From Lachnospiraceae bacterium (GTDB lineage: Bacteria > Bacillota > Clostridia > Lachnospirales > Lachnospiraceae), in assembly GCA_910575035.1 (NCBI GenBank), contig CAJTDL010000015.1, positions 1 to 64,000 on the forward strand: a stretch of DNA of 64,000 nt, read 5' to 3'. The position numbers and the translations under genes were made by a program. A model generated the notes under the pieces. That model saw only the letters and a list, made by a program, of their open reading frames with translations. It ran no database searches and had not been told where the DNA came from. Below, piece after piece: positions 55,499 to 64,000 of the stretch; position 1 is the first letter of the stretch, and each line of letters opens with the position of its first letter.

Positions 55499-57088
55499 AT
55501 GGGAAAGAGGTTTAATATTGCTGCAGACTGCAAACCGCATCTGCATTTTATGGTAAATATAGATGGCAGGCTGGCCCAGATCAAGGAAATGGTGGACAAT
55601 GGGGATTATTTTACCATAAACCGGGCCAGGCAGTATGGGAAAACAACGACCTTGAAGGCGTTGGCGCGCTTTCTTGCAGGAGATTATACGGTTTTGCGTT
55701 TGGATTTCCAGCAATTAAGCCATCGTGATTTTGAAACAGAGCATTTTTTTGCAGGGGCTTTTTGCAGGGTGCTTATGAATAAATATGGTGCAAAAGGGAT
55801 GATTCCAGATAAAATCCTGGAAAGGATGCAGCAGTTTTCCCAGGAATTAAAAATGGCGCCTACGCTGAGAGGTTTGTTTGAATGCTTTCATGAATGGTGC
55901 CAGATTGCCCCAAAGCCATTGGTGCTGATGGTTGATGAAGTGGATAATGCATCCAATAACCAAATTTTCCTGGACTTTCTGGCGGGGCTCCGGAATGGCT
56001 ATATTGACCGGGATGAGTCGCCATTTTTCCAATCCGTGATCCTTGCGGGGATTTATGACATAAAAAACCTGAAACAGAAATTTGTGCCAGATGGCGGCCA
56101 TAACTGGAACAGCCCATGGAATATTGCTGTTGATTTTTGTGTGGATATGAGCTTTTCCCCAGAGGATATTGCTGGGATGCTGCTGGAATATGAAGGCTGC
56201 TACCAGGCTGGCATGGATGTGGCGGGCATGGCAGGCCTGATTTATGACTATACAGACGGATATCCATATCTTGTTTCTTATATCTGTAAGATGCTGGATG
56301 AGCAGATTGCTGGAAATGGATCCTTTTTGGACAGGGCTTCCGCCTGGACAAAGGAAGGGGTTGTCAGGGCTGTCAGTGATATGATGAAAAGGCCGGCCGC
56401 GTTATTTGATGATATGAAAAAAAAGCTGGAGGATTATCCTGAATTGCGGAACATGCTCTATGCCATTCTTTTCAATGGGCGGGAATTTCCCTATAATCCT
56501 GACAGCCAGGCATTTGATATTGGCACGATGTTTGGGTTTTTGAAGGAAGCGGAGGGGAAGGCAGTGGTTGCCAACCGTATTTTCGAAATTCGGATGTACA
56601 ATTACTTTTTGTCGGAGGACATGCTGAAGCAGTTGGATTGCCCGCTGCCTTCTTTCGAGAAAAATCAGTTTATCAGGGATGGTTTTCTGGATATGGACCT
56701 GGTGATGGAAAAATTTTTGGAATATTTTACGGATGTATACCGGGAAAGCGATGCCAGGTTTCTGGAAGAAAATGGGCGGCGCCTTTTTTTGCTGTATCTG
56801 AGGCCAATTATTAATGGCGTGGGGAATTATTATGTGGAGGCGCAGACCAGAAATGCCACACGGACCGATGTGGTTGTGGATTACCATGGGCGCCAGTATG
56901 TCATTGAAATGAAAATTTACCATGGGGACAGCTACAACCGAAGGGGGGAAGAACAGTTGGCCGGTTATTTGGATGCGTACCATTTGGAGAAGGGGTATTT
57001 ATTAAGCTTTAATTTTAATAAAAACAAAAAGGCTGGGATAAAAACAGTGGCCTGTAAGGGGAAACAGTTATTGGAGGTGGTGGTTTAG
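55499..57088 (+). CDS. AAA-like ATPase with C-terminal PD-(D/E)XK nuclease domain
   Basis: 529 residues from the ATG at 55499, eight bases behind AAAGGAGG. The Walker A is degenerate but recognisable in NRARQYGKTTTLKAL (residues 38-52) and Walker B is LVLMVDEVDNA. The C-terminus carries TDVVVDYHGRQYVIEMKIYH, where VVDY...EMK is the D...E-x-K of a PD-(D/E)XK nuclease, followed by GEEQLAGYLDAYHLEKGYLL. Proteins of this AAA-plus-nuclease class are abundant and variable in gut anaerobes, with defence or mobile-element roles proposed. The relic at 15236-15433 is from a related but distinct family. Confidence 0.85.
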   Translation: MGKRFNIAADCKPHLHFMVNIDGRLAQIKEMVDNGDYFTINRARQYGKTTTLKALARFLAGDYTVLRLDFQQLSHRDFETEHFFAGAFCRVLMNKYGAKGMIPDKILERMQQFSQELKMAPTLRGLFECFHEWCQIAPKPLVLMVDEVDNASNNQIFLDFLAGLRNGYIDRDESPFFQSVILAGIYDIKNLKQKFVPDGGHNWNSPWNIAVDFCVDMSFSPEDIAGMLLEYEGCYQAGMDVAGMAGLIYDYTDGYPYLVSYICKMLDEQIAGNGSFLDRASAWTKEGVVRAVSDMMKRPAALFDDMKKKLEDYPELRNMLYAILFNGREFPYNPDSQAFDIGTMFGFLKEAEGKAVVANRIFEIRMYNYFLSEDMLKQLDCPLPSFEKNQFIRDGFLDMDLVMEKFLEYFTDVYRESDARFLEENGRRLFLLYLRPIINGVGNYYVEAQTRNATRTDVVVDYHGRQYVIEMKIYHGDSYNRRGEEQLAGYLDAYHLEKGYLLSFNFNKNKKAGIKTVACKGKQLLEVVV

Positions 57089-57129
57089 GGCAGACGGCGC
57101 AGCGCTTCCATGAACGGGCCGCTAAGTTC

Positions 57130-57166
57130 GGCTTGGGCGTATAGGAGAGCCTTTTATGCCCAAGCC
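57130..57166. terminator. Convergent hairpin between ATPase and siroheme reductase genes
   Basis: GGCTTGGGC (57130-57138) pairs with GCCCAAGCC (57158-57166). It sits between two converging genes and likely ends one or both, although neither side has a strong T tract. Confidence 0.5.
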
Positions 57167-57189
57167 TGCTTTAAGCCCTGGATTTGCTG

Positions 57190-58752
57190 TTAAGCATAAT
57201 GCCCTATGATCTCCAAAAGCCTGTCATGGCAATTGGCGGAAAATGCAGGGTAGTCCATGTCCCGTGAGGTGATTTCCTTTCCCAATTCCACCAAAAATGA
57301 CGGAATATCTTCTTCTGCCATAACGGCTAAATCCTTTCCGAAGCGTTCCTTCCCCTGTACTTCACATCCGTTCTCAAAAACAGCGAAAGCCGGCTTCGGG
57401 CCGTCTGGCGTCTGTTTGACGCCGCCGCGGAAGCCAAGGGAGGCAATTTGGTGGGCAGAACAGGAGGAAGGGCAGCCGGAAATATGGATTTGCGGCAGCA
57501 CATGGCCTGCCAAGCCTTCCTTGCGCACGGCTTCAACACAGTTTCTTAAAAGCTTCTGGGAATCCCTTGCGCCAACCTGGCAGATGGAGGCGCCAATGCA
57601 GGCTACCGAAGATTCGAATACTGTCTGTGCGCTGTCTTTTGTTATCTCCAGTATTTTTTCTGCTTCATGGGCAGCCAGGTTGATGATGTAGAGGCTTTCA
57701 TCAGGTGAAATGCGCAGCCTGGCTTCATCCATGGGCAGGATAGCATGGTACAGCTCCCGGAAGATTTCAGGGCGGGGGCTGCCGCCAATAGGATGATAGA
57801 ATACGGCATACAGCCCATCCTGTTTCTGGGGGATTGCCCTGGGATGGGCCAGCGCTGTGCCCTCCCCTTGTTTTTGGGAGCCAGCTTTTGCCAGGGCAGG
57901 AAGATCCAGGTGTTTCCCTGAGAGGGCTTGTTCCAATTTTTCCTGGTAAGCCTTTATATAGCCTTCTGTTCCAAGGGTTTCCTGCATAAAGCGGGTGCGC
58001 GCTTTCCCGCGCTGCTCATAATTTCCATAAGCCACGAAGGTGTCAACCATTGCCTGAATATAATAGAGGGTTTTAGAAGGATCTATGCCAGTGGCCACCA
58101 ATGCGCCCATGCGCGGCTCGCGCCCCAGCCCTCCGGCGCTGTATACGTCAAACGTCCCATCCGCGGCCGCTGTGAACCCCAAGTCACGGAAGGTAGCGTG
58201 GGTTTTATTTTCTTTGCAGTTGGAAAAGCATACCTTTAATTTCCGCGGCAGCTTCACCTTATCAATAAATCCCAGCAGATACCCGGCAGCTGCCTTGGCA
58301 TAAGGCATTACGTCAAAATATTCTCCTTTTTGTACGCCGGAGAGTGGGGAGCACATAACATTCCTGGGGTAATTCCCGCCGCCTCCCAGCGTGATAATGC
58401 CCTGCTGAAAAGCTTCCTCTGCCAGTCCGCAGACCTGGGATTTGGACAGGTTGTGGAATTGGAGGCTTTGGCAGGTGGTAAGGTGGGTGAGGGAAATCTG
58501 GTATTTTTCAATGCTGTCTGCAATAAATTTTAAATGCTCTTTGCTGATTTCCCCTCCGGCCAGGCGCAGGCGGAGCATGCTGGCGCTGCCCCCTCTTTGG
58601 GCATAGCTTCCGAATTTTCCGGAAAATCCCTTGTATTGTGCCACGTTGATTTCCTTTTGGTAAAATTTTTCTGTCATCTCCCGAAATTCTTTGTAATCCT
58701 GGGAGAAATCTCCGTAGTTGTTGCAAAAGATTGCAGAATCCTTTTGTGACAT
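57190..58752 (-). CDS. Nitrite/sulfite reductase-type siroheme iron-sulfur protein
   Basis: 520 residues, with AGGAGG before the ATG. It has the two ferredoxin-like half-domains of the family (residues 45-120, with the Arg-rich AQRGGSASMLRLRLAGGE, and about 310-370) and the cluster ligands CIGASIC (CxxxxxC) and CPSSC (CxxxC) near residues 395 and 435, which hold a [4Fe-4S] cluster bridged to siroheme. Such enzymes reduce sulfite to sulfide or nitrite to ammonia with six electrons. The absence of neighbouring cys or nas genes prevents choosing between them. Cytoplasmic. Monocistronic here. Confidence 0.88.
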   Translation of the reverse strand: MSQKDSAIFCNNYGDFSQDYKEFREMTEKFYQKEINVAQYKGFSGKFGSYAQRGGSASMLRLRLAGGEISKEHLKFIADSIEKYQISLTHLTTCQSLQFHNLSKSQVCGLAEEAFQQGIITLGGGGNYPRNVMCSPLSGVQKGEYFDVMPYAKAAAGYLLGFIDKVKLPRKLKVCFSNCKENKTHATFRDLGFTAAADGTFDVYSAGGLGREPRMGALVATGIDPSKTLYYIQAMVDTFVAYGNYEQRGKARTRFMQETLGTEGYIKAYQEKLEQALSGKHLDLPALAKAGSQKQGEGTALAHPRAIPQKQDGLYAVFYHPIGGSPRPEIFRELYHAILPMDEARLRISPDESLYIINLAAHEAEKILEITKDSAQTVFESSVACIGASICQVGARDSQKLLRNCVEAVRKEGLAGHVLPQIHISGCPSSCSAHQIASLGFRGGVKQTPDGPKPAFAVFENGCEVQGKERFGKDLAVMAEEDIPSFLVELGKEITSRDMDYPAFSANCHDRLLEIIGHYA

Positions 58753-58912
58753 AATAAACCTCCTATTGAATTAATACTGCTATTAGTGTTACAATGTTAT
58801 GGGCGTGCTATGCAGATGGCAAAAATTTTTCTGCCAATGCGGATTAGCAGCCCACAGGCGGAAATTTTTGGCTATTGCATTACATTAATTTACAGATGAG
58901 AGGTGCTGCATA

Positions 58913-59704
58913 ATGGGAAAAGCATTATTTTTTGATATTGATGGAACAATTTGGGATGAAGGCCAGCGGATTCCGGACAGTACGAGGGAAGCCTTTCGGC
59001 TGATGAAGGAGCGGGGGCACCGCCTGTTTATCAGCAGTGGGCGTACCAGGGTTTTTATCCCGGATGCGCCTCTGATGCCGCTGGGCTTTGACGGGGTTTT
59101 GGCAGGGTGCGGCACATTTGTGGAATTTTGCGGCCAGGTAAAGTTTTACCATAGGATAGAAGAGGGGGAAATCCAGCGGGTCAATGGGTTTCTGAAAGAG
59201 ATTGGCGCTGCGTACATATTAGAAGGCCATCGGTGTATCTATGCAGACCAGGAGCGTTTCCCGGAAGGCGCTTTGTTTGTCCAGGAAGTGTCAAAGGTAC
59301 TGGGGGAAAATATGGTCCGTGTTTCTGGCAGCGAAGCCAGCCTGGAGGTCAGCAAATTCTGCGTAAATTGCCTGGAAGATGCGGGCAGGCAGCAGGAGTT
59401 GGAGCAGTGGCTGAAAGGGAAGTACACGGTGATCCACAGGGACGGCAATTTTGTGGAAGTGGTGCCCAAAGGCTTTAGCAAAGCAACAGGGATCCAAAAA
59501 ATATGCGATATCCTGGGAATTTCCCATGGGGATACGTATTCCTTCGGGGACAGCACCAATGACCTGGATATGCTGGGATATACGGCCCATTCTGTGGCTA
59601 TGGGGGATGGGATGCAGCAGGCAAAGGATGCAGCGGAATATGTAACGGCGCCTTTGAAGGAAAATGGGATTTACCAGGCCTGCAGGCATTATGGCCTGAT
59701 TTAA
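58913..59704 (+). CDS. HAD-superfamily Cof-type phosphatase
   Basis: 263 residues. Motif I is FFDIDGTIWDEG (nucleophile Asp near residue 8), motif II is ISSGRTR, and motif IV is SFGDSTNDLDML near residue 205. The cap is the Cof type, acting on phosphorylated sugars or cofactors. GAGAGGTG precedes the ATG. It is a paralogue of the phosphatase at 27844 at the family level, but the sequences differ widely. No operon partner is visible. Confidence 0.87.
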   Translation: MGKALFFDIDGTIWDEGQRIPDSTREAFRLMKERGHRLFISSGRTRVFIPDAPLMPLGFDGVLAGCGTFVEFCGQVKFYHRIEEGEIQRVNGFLKEIGAAYILEGHRCIYADQERFPEGALFVQEVSKVLGENMVRVSGSEASLEVSKFCVNCLEDAGRQQELEQWLKGKYTVIHRDGNFVEVVPKGFSKATGIQKICDILGISHGDTYSFGDSTNDLDMLGYTAHSVAMGDGMQQAKDAAEYVTAPLKENGIYQACRHYGLI

Positions 59705-59781
59705 AGGCGTTCCCATAGATAGTCCATAGCCTGCCTGAAGATGCAGGGAAAAATTTTGTAAAATAAAATTTCAAAAACTTG

Positions 59782-59810
59782 TTGACATATTTCATCAGAT
59801 TTGCTATACT
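59782..59810 (+). promoter_or_regulatory. Promoter of tRNA-Leu
   Basis: TTGACA (59782-59787) and TATACT (59805-59810) are 17 bp apart, about 60 bp before the tRNA. Confidence 0.8.
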
Positions 59811-59870
59811 AACAAAGTCGTCATGGTGCTCCTGTTTTAGGACAAGCAAACGGGACTGCCAGAGGGTTAT

Positions 59871-59954
59871 GCGGAAGTGCTGGAATTGGCAGACAGGCAA
59901 GACTAAGGATCTTGTGGGTGTATGCTCGTGTGGGTTCAAGTCCCATCTTCCGCA
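59871..59954 (+). tRNA. tRNA-Leu (AAG)
   Basis: 84 nt with a 7-bp acceptor stem GCGGAAG/CTTCCGC, discriminator A, a long variable arm typical of class II tRNAs, and an anticodon stem CAAGA/TCTTG with loop CTAAGGA giving anticodon AAG. It reads CUU, and CUC if A34 becomes inosine. The T loop is TTCAAGT. No CCA is encoded. Confidence 0.88.
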
Positions 59955-60021
59955 TTTTTATTTTAAAAACAGAGGTTATGAGAGGAATACAGATAGATGC
60001 CCTATTTGAGCCATATAGGAG

Positions 60022-60095
60022 CTGAATATGGAAGATAGAAATGGTCACAGGAATTGCCTTGTGATTATTTTTTTCATATTCAGTTTTATTTTTAT
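60022..60095 (+). terminator. Terminator after tRNA-Leu
   Basis: CTGAATATG (60022-60030) pairs with CATATTCAG (60075-60083), followed by TTTTATTTTTATT. An inner hairpin (CACAGG...CCTTGTG) strengthens it. Confidence 0.7.
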
Positions 60096-60156
60096 TCCTG
60101 CGTAATTGGGTAAATTTTTTGTGTGTATAAAACAAGTGCTTAGAAATGGAGGGAAT

Positions 60157-60915
60157 ATGAAGTTTATCTCATGGAATGTCAATGGCCTGCGGGCCTGTGT
60201 GCAGAAAGGCTTTCTAGATTTTTTCCGCGAAGCGGATGCAGATTTTTTCTGCATACAGGAAACCAAGCTCCAGGAGGGGCAGATTGCCTTAGATCTCCCA
60301 GGCGGTTACCAGGCTTATTGGAATTATGCCCAGAAAAAAGGCTATTCAGGAACAGCTATTTTTACCAGGCATACGCCCCTGTCCGCCGTAAATGGAATTG
60401 GCATAGAGGAGCACGACCAGGAAGGCCGTGTTATTACCTTGGAATATGAAGGCTTTTATTTGGTGACCTGCTATACCCCTAATTCCCAGAATGAGCTGGC
60501 CCGCCTTCCCTACCGTATGGAATGGGAAGATGCCATGCTGGGCTACCTGGATGCCCTTAATGCAAAAAAGCCAGTGGTGTTCTGCGGGGACTTGAATGTG
60601 GCACATCAGGAGATTGACCTGAAAAATCCCAAAACGAACCGTAAAAATGCGGGCTTTACAGATGAAGAGCGGGAAAAATTTTCCCGTCTTCTGGCTCATG
60701 GCTATGTAGATACCTTCCGTTATTTCTATCCAGATACAGAACAAATATATTCCTGGTGGTCTTACCGTTTTAAGGCCAGGGAGAAAAATGCCGGATGGCG
60801 CATTGACTATTTTATTGTGTCTGAAGAGCTAAAAGAATATCTGGGAGGCGCCAAGATCCATACCAATATCCTAGGCTCTGACCACTGCCCGGTAGAATTG
60901 GGCCTTAACCTATAA
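60157..60915 (+). CDS. xth: Exodeoxyribonuclease III (AP endonuclease)
   Basis: 252 residues from MKFISWNVNGLR at 60157 (TGGAGGG upstream). The family motifs are NVNGLRA, FCIQETKLQ with the metal-binding Glu, CGDLNVAHQEIDLKNPK, the WWSYR segment and GSDHCPVE with the catalytic Asp-His. It cuts DNA 5' to abasic sites and trims 3' blocks during base-excision repair. Length matches the bacterial ExoA/XthA group. Its stop is 34 bp before the aldo/keto reductase, so they are probably cotranscribed. Confidence 0.95.
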   Translation: MKFISWNVNGLRACVQKGFLDFFREADADFFCIQETKLQEGQIALDLPGGYQAYWNYAQKKGYSGTAIFTRHTPLSAVNGIGIEEHDQEGRVITLEYEGFYLVTCYTPNSQNELARLPYRMEWEDAMLGYLDALNAKKPVVFCGDLNVAHQEIDLKNPKTNRKNAGFTDEEREKFSRLLAHGYVDTFRYFYPDTEQIYSWWSYRFKAREKNAGWRIDYFIVSEELKEYLGGAKIHTNILGSDHCPVELGLNL

Positions 60916-60949
60916 CACTTGCCCCCTTTAGATTGGAGGAGATTCATCC

Positions 60950-62128
60950 ATGCAATACAGAACCAACCCCAAAAACCAGCAGCAATTATCTATCTTAGGC
61001 TATGGCTGCCTCCGCTTTTCCAAGAAAGGCGCGGCCATCGACCAAGCCAAAGCAGAAAAAGAAATGCGTATTGCCATCAAAAATGGCGTAAACTATTTTG
61101 ACACTGCCTACAGCTACCCTGGCAGCGAAGCCTGCCTGGGGAAGTTCCTTGCCAAGGGCTACCGCAACAAGGTAAATATCGCCACCAAGCTCCCCCACTA
61201 TTACCTCAAGCAGAAAGGCGACATAGAACGCTATTTCCAGGAACAGCTAAAGCGTCTCCAGACCGACCATGTGGAGTACTACTTAATGCACATGCTTAAT
61301 GACATTGCTGCCTGGGAGCGTATCAAGTCCCTTGGCATTGAAGCGTGGATAACAAAGAAGAAGGCCAAAGGGGAGATTCAGAACATTGGATTTTCCTTCC
61401 ATGGAAATACGGATAATTTTCTGAAGATCTTAGAGGCCTATGACTGGGATTTCTGCCAGATCCAGTATAATTATATGGATGAGCATTCCCAGGCTGGCAG
61501 GCGTGGGCTGCTGCGCGCCCATGAAAAAGGCATCCCTGTGATTATTATGGAGCCTTTGCGGGGCGGCCGCCTGGTACAGGGATTGCCAAAGCCTGCTGTC
61601 CGCTTCCTGGAAAAGGAGGGATCCAAGCGAAGCCCTGCGGAATGGGGACTGCGCTGGCTCTGGGATCAGCCAGAGGTGTCAGTGGTCCTTTCCGGCATGA
61701 ACGATGTGGCGCAGGTACGGGAAAATGTGCGGCTTGCCTCTAAGTGCCAGCCAGGATGTATGTCCCCCCGTGATAAAAAAGTGATTGAAAGGGTCAAGGC
61801 AGAGATCAACCGCTATATGAAGGTGCCCTGCACGGGCTGCGGCTACTGTATGCCCTGCCCAGGCGGCGTGGATATACCAGGCTGTTTTTCTGCCTATAAT
61901 ACCAGGTATACGGACAACTGGTTCAACGGGATGAAGTCTTATTTTATGTGCACTACCCTGCGTACCAACCCCTCTAATGCATCCAAGTGCATCAAGTGCG
62001 GGAAATGCGAGCGCCATTGCCCGCAGAAGATCTCCATCCGCCGGGAGCTTGCCCAGGTAAAGCGCCGGATGGAGAATCCGGCCTACCATCTGGCGAAGCT
62101 GGTTTCCAGGCGCATTGGAAAATATTGA
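60950..62128 (+). CDS. Aldo/keto reductase with C-terminal 2[4Fe-4S] ferredoxin domain
   Basis: 392 residues. The barrel (1-285) has the catalytic tetrad in NYFDTAYSYPGSE (Asp, Tyr), NIATKLPH (Lys) and YYLMHML (His). The last 100 residues carry two cysteine clusters, CTGCGYCMPCPGGVDIP and CIKCGKCERHCPQKI, for two [4Fe-4S] clusters. This fusion is common in anaerobes, where electrons may pass from ferredoxin-like partners, but the substrate is not known. GGAGG precedes the ATG. It lies behind xth with no terminator between. Confidence 0.9.
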   Translation: MQYRTNPKNQQQLSILGYGCLRFSKKGAAIDQAKAEKEMRIAIKNGVNYFDTAYSYPGSEACLGKFLAKGYRNKVNIATKLPHYYLKQKGDIERYFQEQLKRLQTDHVEYYLMHMLNDIAAWERIKSLGIEAWITKKKAKGEIQNIGFSFHGNTDNFLKILEAYDWDFCQIQYNYMDEHSQAGRRGLLRAHEKGIPVIIMEPLRGGRLVQGLPKPAVRFLEKEGSKRSPAEWGLRWLWDQPEVSVVLSGMNDVAQVRENVRLASKCQPGCMSPRDKKVIERVKAEINRYMKVPCTGCGYCMPCPGGVDIPGCFSAYNTRYTDNWFNGMKSYFMCTTLRTNPSNASKCIKCGKCERHCPQKISIRRELAQVKRRMENPAYHLAKLVSRRIGKY

Positions 62129-62197
62129 GGTTTTTTTGTAAAAAAATAAAGGAAATAGAGAGTTTATGCGGAATATATCATATAGAGGTGATATGAT

Positions 62198-63223
62198 ATG
62201 CTCATAAGAGAAAATATAGAGTTCCTGGAGCGCACCTACCTAAGCCCCTTTGCAGCGCTGAGCGAGAATTCCAAAGGGCGGGACCGCCAGGAGCCTCAAT
62301 GTGATATACGCCCGGTGTTCCAGCGGGACCGGGACCGGATTTTGCACTGTAAGTCTTTTCGGCGCATGAAATATAAGACCCAGGTATTTTTGTCCCCCAG
62401 GGGCGACCATTACCGCACCCGCCTGACCCATACCCTGGAGGTATCCCAAAATGCCAGGACCATCGCCAAAGCTCTCCGCTTAAATGAAGATTTGGCAGAA
62501 GCCATTGCCTTAGGCCATGATTTGGGACATGCGCCCTTTGGGCATGCCGGGGAGCGGATCTTAAATGAGATCTGCCAGGATGGGTTTAGCCACAACCAGC
62601 AGAGCGTCCGGATTGTGGAGAAGCTGGAAAAGGACGGCAAGGGGCTGAACCTGACCTGGGAAGTGCGGGACGGGATCTTAAACCATCAGACCCATTTAAT
62701 GCCCTCTACCATGGAGGGGAAAATTGTCCGCCTGTCTGATAAGATTGCATATATCAACCACGATATTGATGATGCCATCCGGGCCAGGGTGCTTTTAGAA
62801 GAGGATATTCCCAAGGAATACCGTGAGATTTTGGGGGATACCACCAGGAAGCGCCTGGATACCTTGATACATAATATTGTGACCAACAGCCAGGGAAAGA
62901 ATGACATCTGCATGTCTTCCGAGGTGGAGTCAGCCATGAAAGGGCTGCGGAAATTTATGTTTGACCATGTGTATTTGAATGCAGTGGCAAAGAGGGAAGA
63001 AGACAGGGCGGAAGATTTGCTGAGCCGCTTATTTTACTATTATAAGAAGCACATAGATTTGCTGCCTGCCCTGAACCGGCGGATGATTGGGGAAGGGGAG
63101 GCAGAAGAGCGTGCCGTCTGCGACTATATTGCAGGCATGACAGACCGGTATGCCATCTCTAAGTTTGAGGAAATCTTTATGCCAAAGGCATGGCAGGTGA
63201 ACGAAAGGGAAGCTTTCCCCTAA
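62198..63223 (+). CDS. dgt: Deoxyguanosinetriphosphate triphosphohydrolase-like protein
   Basis: 341 residues. The HD-domain ligands are in TRLTHTLEV (His), IALGHDLGHAPFGHAGE (His-Asp) and LSDKIAYINHDIDDA (Asp). It matches the shorter bacterial dGTPase-like proteins that split dNTPs to nucleosides and triphosphate. GAGGTGAT precedes the ATG. The gene order dgt-dnaG (and then rpoD, beyond the window) is usual in Lachnospiraceae. The 3' end is repeated in diverged form 74 bp downstream, in the same frame. Confidence 0.9.
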   Translation: MLIRENIEFLERTYLSPFAALSENSKGRDRQEPQCDIRPVFQRDRDRILHCKSFRRMKYKTQVFLSPRGDHYRTRLTHTLEVSQNARTIAKALRLNEDLAEAIALGHDLGHAPFGHAGERILNEICQDGFSHNQQSVRIVEKLEKDGKGLNLTWEVRDGILNHQTHLMPSTMEGKIVRLSDKIAYINHDIDDAIRARVLLEEDIPKEYREILGDTTRKRLDTLIHNIVTNSQGKNDICMSSEVESAMKGLRKFMFDHVYLNAVAKREEDRAEDLLSRLFYYYKKHIDLLPALNRRMIGEGEAEERAVCDYIAGMTDRYAISKFEEIFMPKAWQVNEREAFP

Positions 63224-63300
63224 GCCATGATAGGGGAATGGAACCGGATTTTTATGCCAAGGGCATGGCAGGAAAGCTTTTGGAAAAAAAGCATAGAATA
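63177..63300 (+). repeat. Diverged duplication of the dgt 3' end
   Basis: TTTATGCCAAAGGCATGGCAG at 63177-63197 recurs as TTTATGCCAAGGGCATGGCAG at 63251-63271, a period of 74 bp. Past the dgt stop the same frame reads AMIGEWNRIFMPRAWQESFW and ends at 63300, so the second copy encodes an alternative C-terminus now cut off by the stop at 63221. Confidence 0.85.
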
Positions 63301-63479
63301 GTTTGAATATATATTTACCCAACTAGCCAAGTCCGCCATGGCTGGCTGCTGTGCGGGAGCCTTATCCGCCTGCAGGCTTAATGCCCGCTGTTTACAGCAT
63401 TTTGGAAGGGAGGCCAAGGCGGGATACCCCGTTGGCTCGGCGGCGGTATTGGGCAAGGGGAACCAGGGGAGGGTTTTGG

Positions 63480-64000
63480 ATGCCATATTATTCAGATGAG
63501 CAGATTGAGGAAGTGCGCGCTGCCAATGATATTGTGGATGTGATTTCCGCCTATGTGCCTTTGAAGAAAAAGGGCAGCGCGTATATGGGGCTTTGCCCTT
63601 TTCACAATGAGAAGACGCCTTCCTTTTCCGTATCCCAGGGCAAGCAGATGTATTATTGCTTTGGCTGCGGCGCAGGGGGGAATGTGTTTACGTTTCTGAT
63701 GCAGTATGAAAATGACAGCTTTGTAGAGGCTGTGGAGTCCCTGGCGGACCGGGCAGGCATTGCCCTTCCCAAGCAGGAACTGTCAGCCCGTGCCAGGCAG
63801 GAGGCAGACCGGCGGATGCGGATTTTAGAGGCCAATAAGGCTGCTGGAAAGTATTTTTATGCCCAACTGCGGATGGAGCAGGGGCAGGAGTGTATGGCGT
63901 ATTTTAAAAAGCGTGGGTTAAGCCAGGATACCATGAAAAAATTTGGCCTGGGCTTTGCCAATGGAACCAGCAATGACTTGTACCTGTACCTCCGTAATGA
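63480..64000 (+). CDS. dnaG: DNA primase, N-terminal part (partial)
   Basis: The first 173 codons are in the window. The start ATG at 63480 follows GGGGAGG by seven bases; the protein begins MPYYSDEQIEEVRAANDIVD. The CHC2 zinc finger is complete: CPFHNEKTPSF and YYCFGCGAGGNVF give Cys, His, Cys, Cys. The start of the TOPRIM-containing catalytic core follows. DnaG makes RNA primers for replication. The gene runs off the window end. Confidence 0.95.
   Translation, partial: MPYYSDEQIEEVRAANDIVDVISAYVPLKKKGSAYMGLCPFHNEKTPSFSVSQGKQMYYCFGCGAGGNVFTFLMQYENDSFVEAVESLADRAGIALPKQELSARARQEADRRMRILEANKAAGKYFYAQLRMEQGQECMAYFKKRGLSQDTMKKFGLGFANGTSNDLYLYLRN

Overview
The window looks like a chromosomal segment of a spore-forming gut Firmicute of the family Lachnospiraceae (Clostridia). 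The evidence is the short S4 and long L17 ribosomal proteins typical of that family, a glgC-glgD pair, spoIIGA-sigE, many BspA-type leucine-rich surface proteins, YesM/YesN-type two-component genes and the dgt-dnaG order. It carries ordinary chromosomal genes with an accessory middle part. I saw no prophage, insertion-sequence transposase or CRISPR array. The genus cannot be fixed from the sequence alone.

Layout. 1-1053: 3' end of a 23S rRNA gene, tRNA-Trp, tRNA-Glu and an AT-rich orphan BlaI/MecI-type regulator. 1417-5334: alpha ribosomal operon (rpmJ, rpsM, rpsK, rpsD, rpoA, rplQ) with its own promoter and terminator. 5472-9681: two secreted LRR/Ig-like/Fn3 surface proteins. 9841-14869: galE divergent from an AraC-type regulator, then glgC-glgD. 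15070-15433: a gene graveyard with relics of a beta-carbonic anhydrase and of a PD-(D/E)XK nuclease domain. 15669-27541: a 2130-residue protein with two GH43 domains and three carbohydrate-binding-like modules, an extracellular solute-binding lipoprotein and a YesM/YesN sensor-regulator pair. 27666-30673: a palindrome-controlled HAD phosphatase and amylosucrase-like transcription unit. 30767-33883: an AGCS sodium/amino-acid symporter with a possible attenuator, and rtcB. 34122-38073: a large orphan FtsX-type permease and a decayed surface-protein gene. 38682-45103: a giant cysteine-rich repeat protein, a lipoprotein and a 35-residue peptide. 45364-47478: decayed genes and an Rpn-family nuclease with a truncated second copy. 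48122-52035: spoIIGA-sigE under a Spo0A-type promoter, a beta-CASP nuclease and a structured leuS leader. 52140-64000: leuS, two small conserved proteins, an AAA ATPase, a siroheme reductase, a second HAD phosphatase, tRNA-Leu, xth, an iron-sulfur aldo/keto reductase, dgt and the 5' part of dnaG.

How the genes fit together. Three blocks concern carbohydrate: galE with its AraC neighbour, glgC/glgD making ADP-glucose for glycogen, and the GH43 enzyme with a solute-binding protein and sensor pair that could detect plant arabinoxylan fragments; an amylosucrase-like enzyme follows. The transport permeases expected beside the binding protein are absent. The spoIIGA-sigE promoter has a perfect 0A-box over the -35 and a 21-bp spacer, the arrangement known for spoIIG in Bacillus subtilis.

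The least explained parts are the cysteine-rich protein/lipoprotein/short-peptide module (38682-45103), a 200-nt RNA element before leuS closed by a 16-bp perfect stem, and duplications of gene 3' ends behind both rtcB and dgt.
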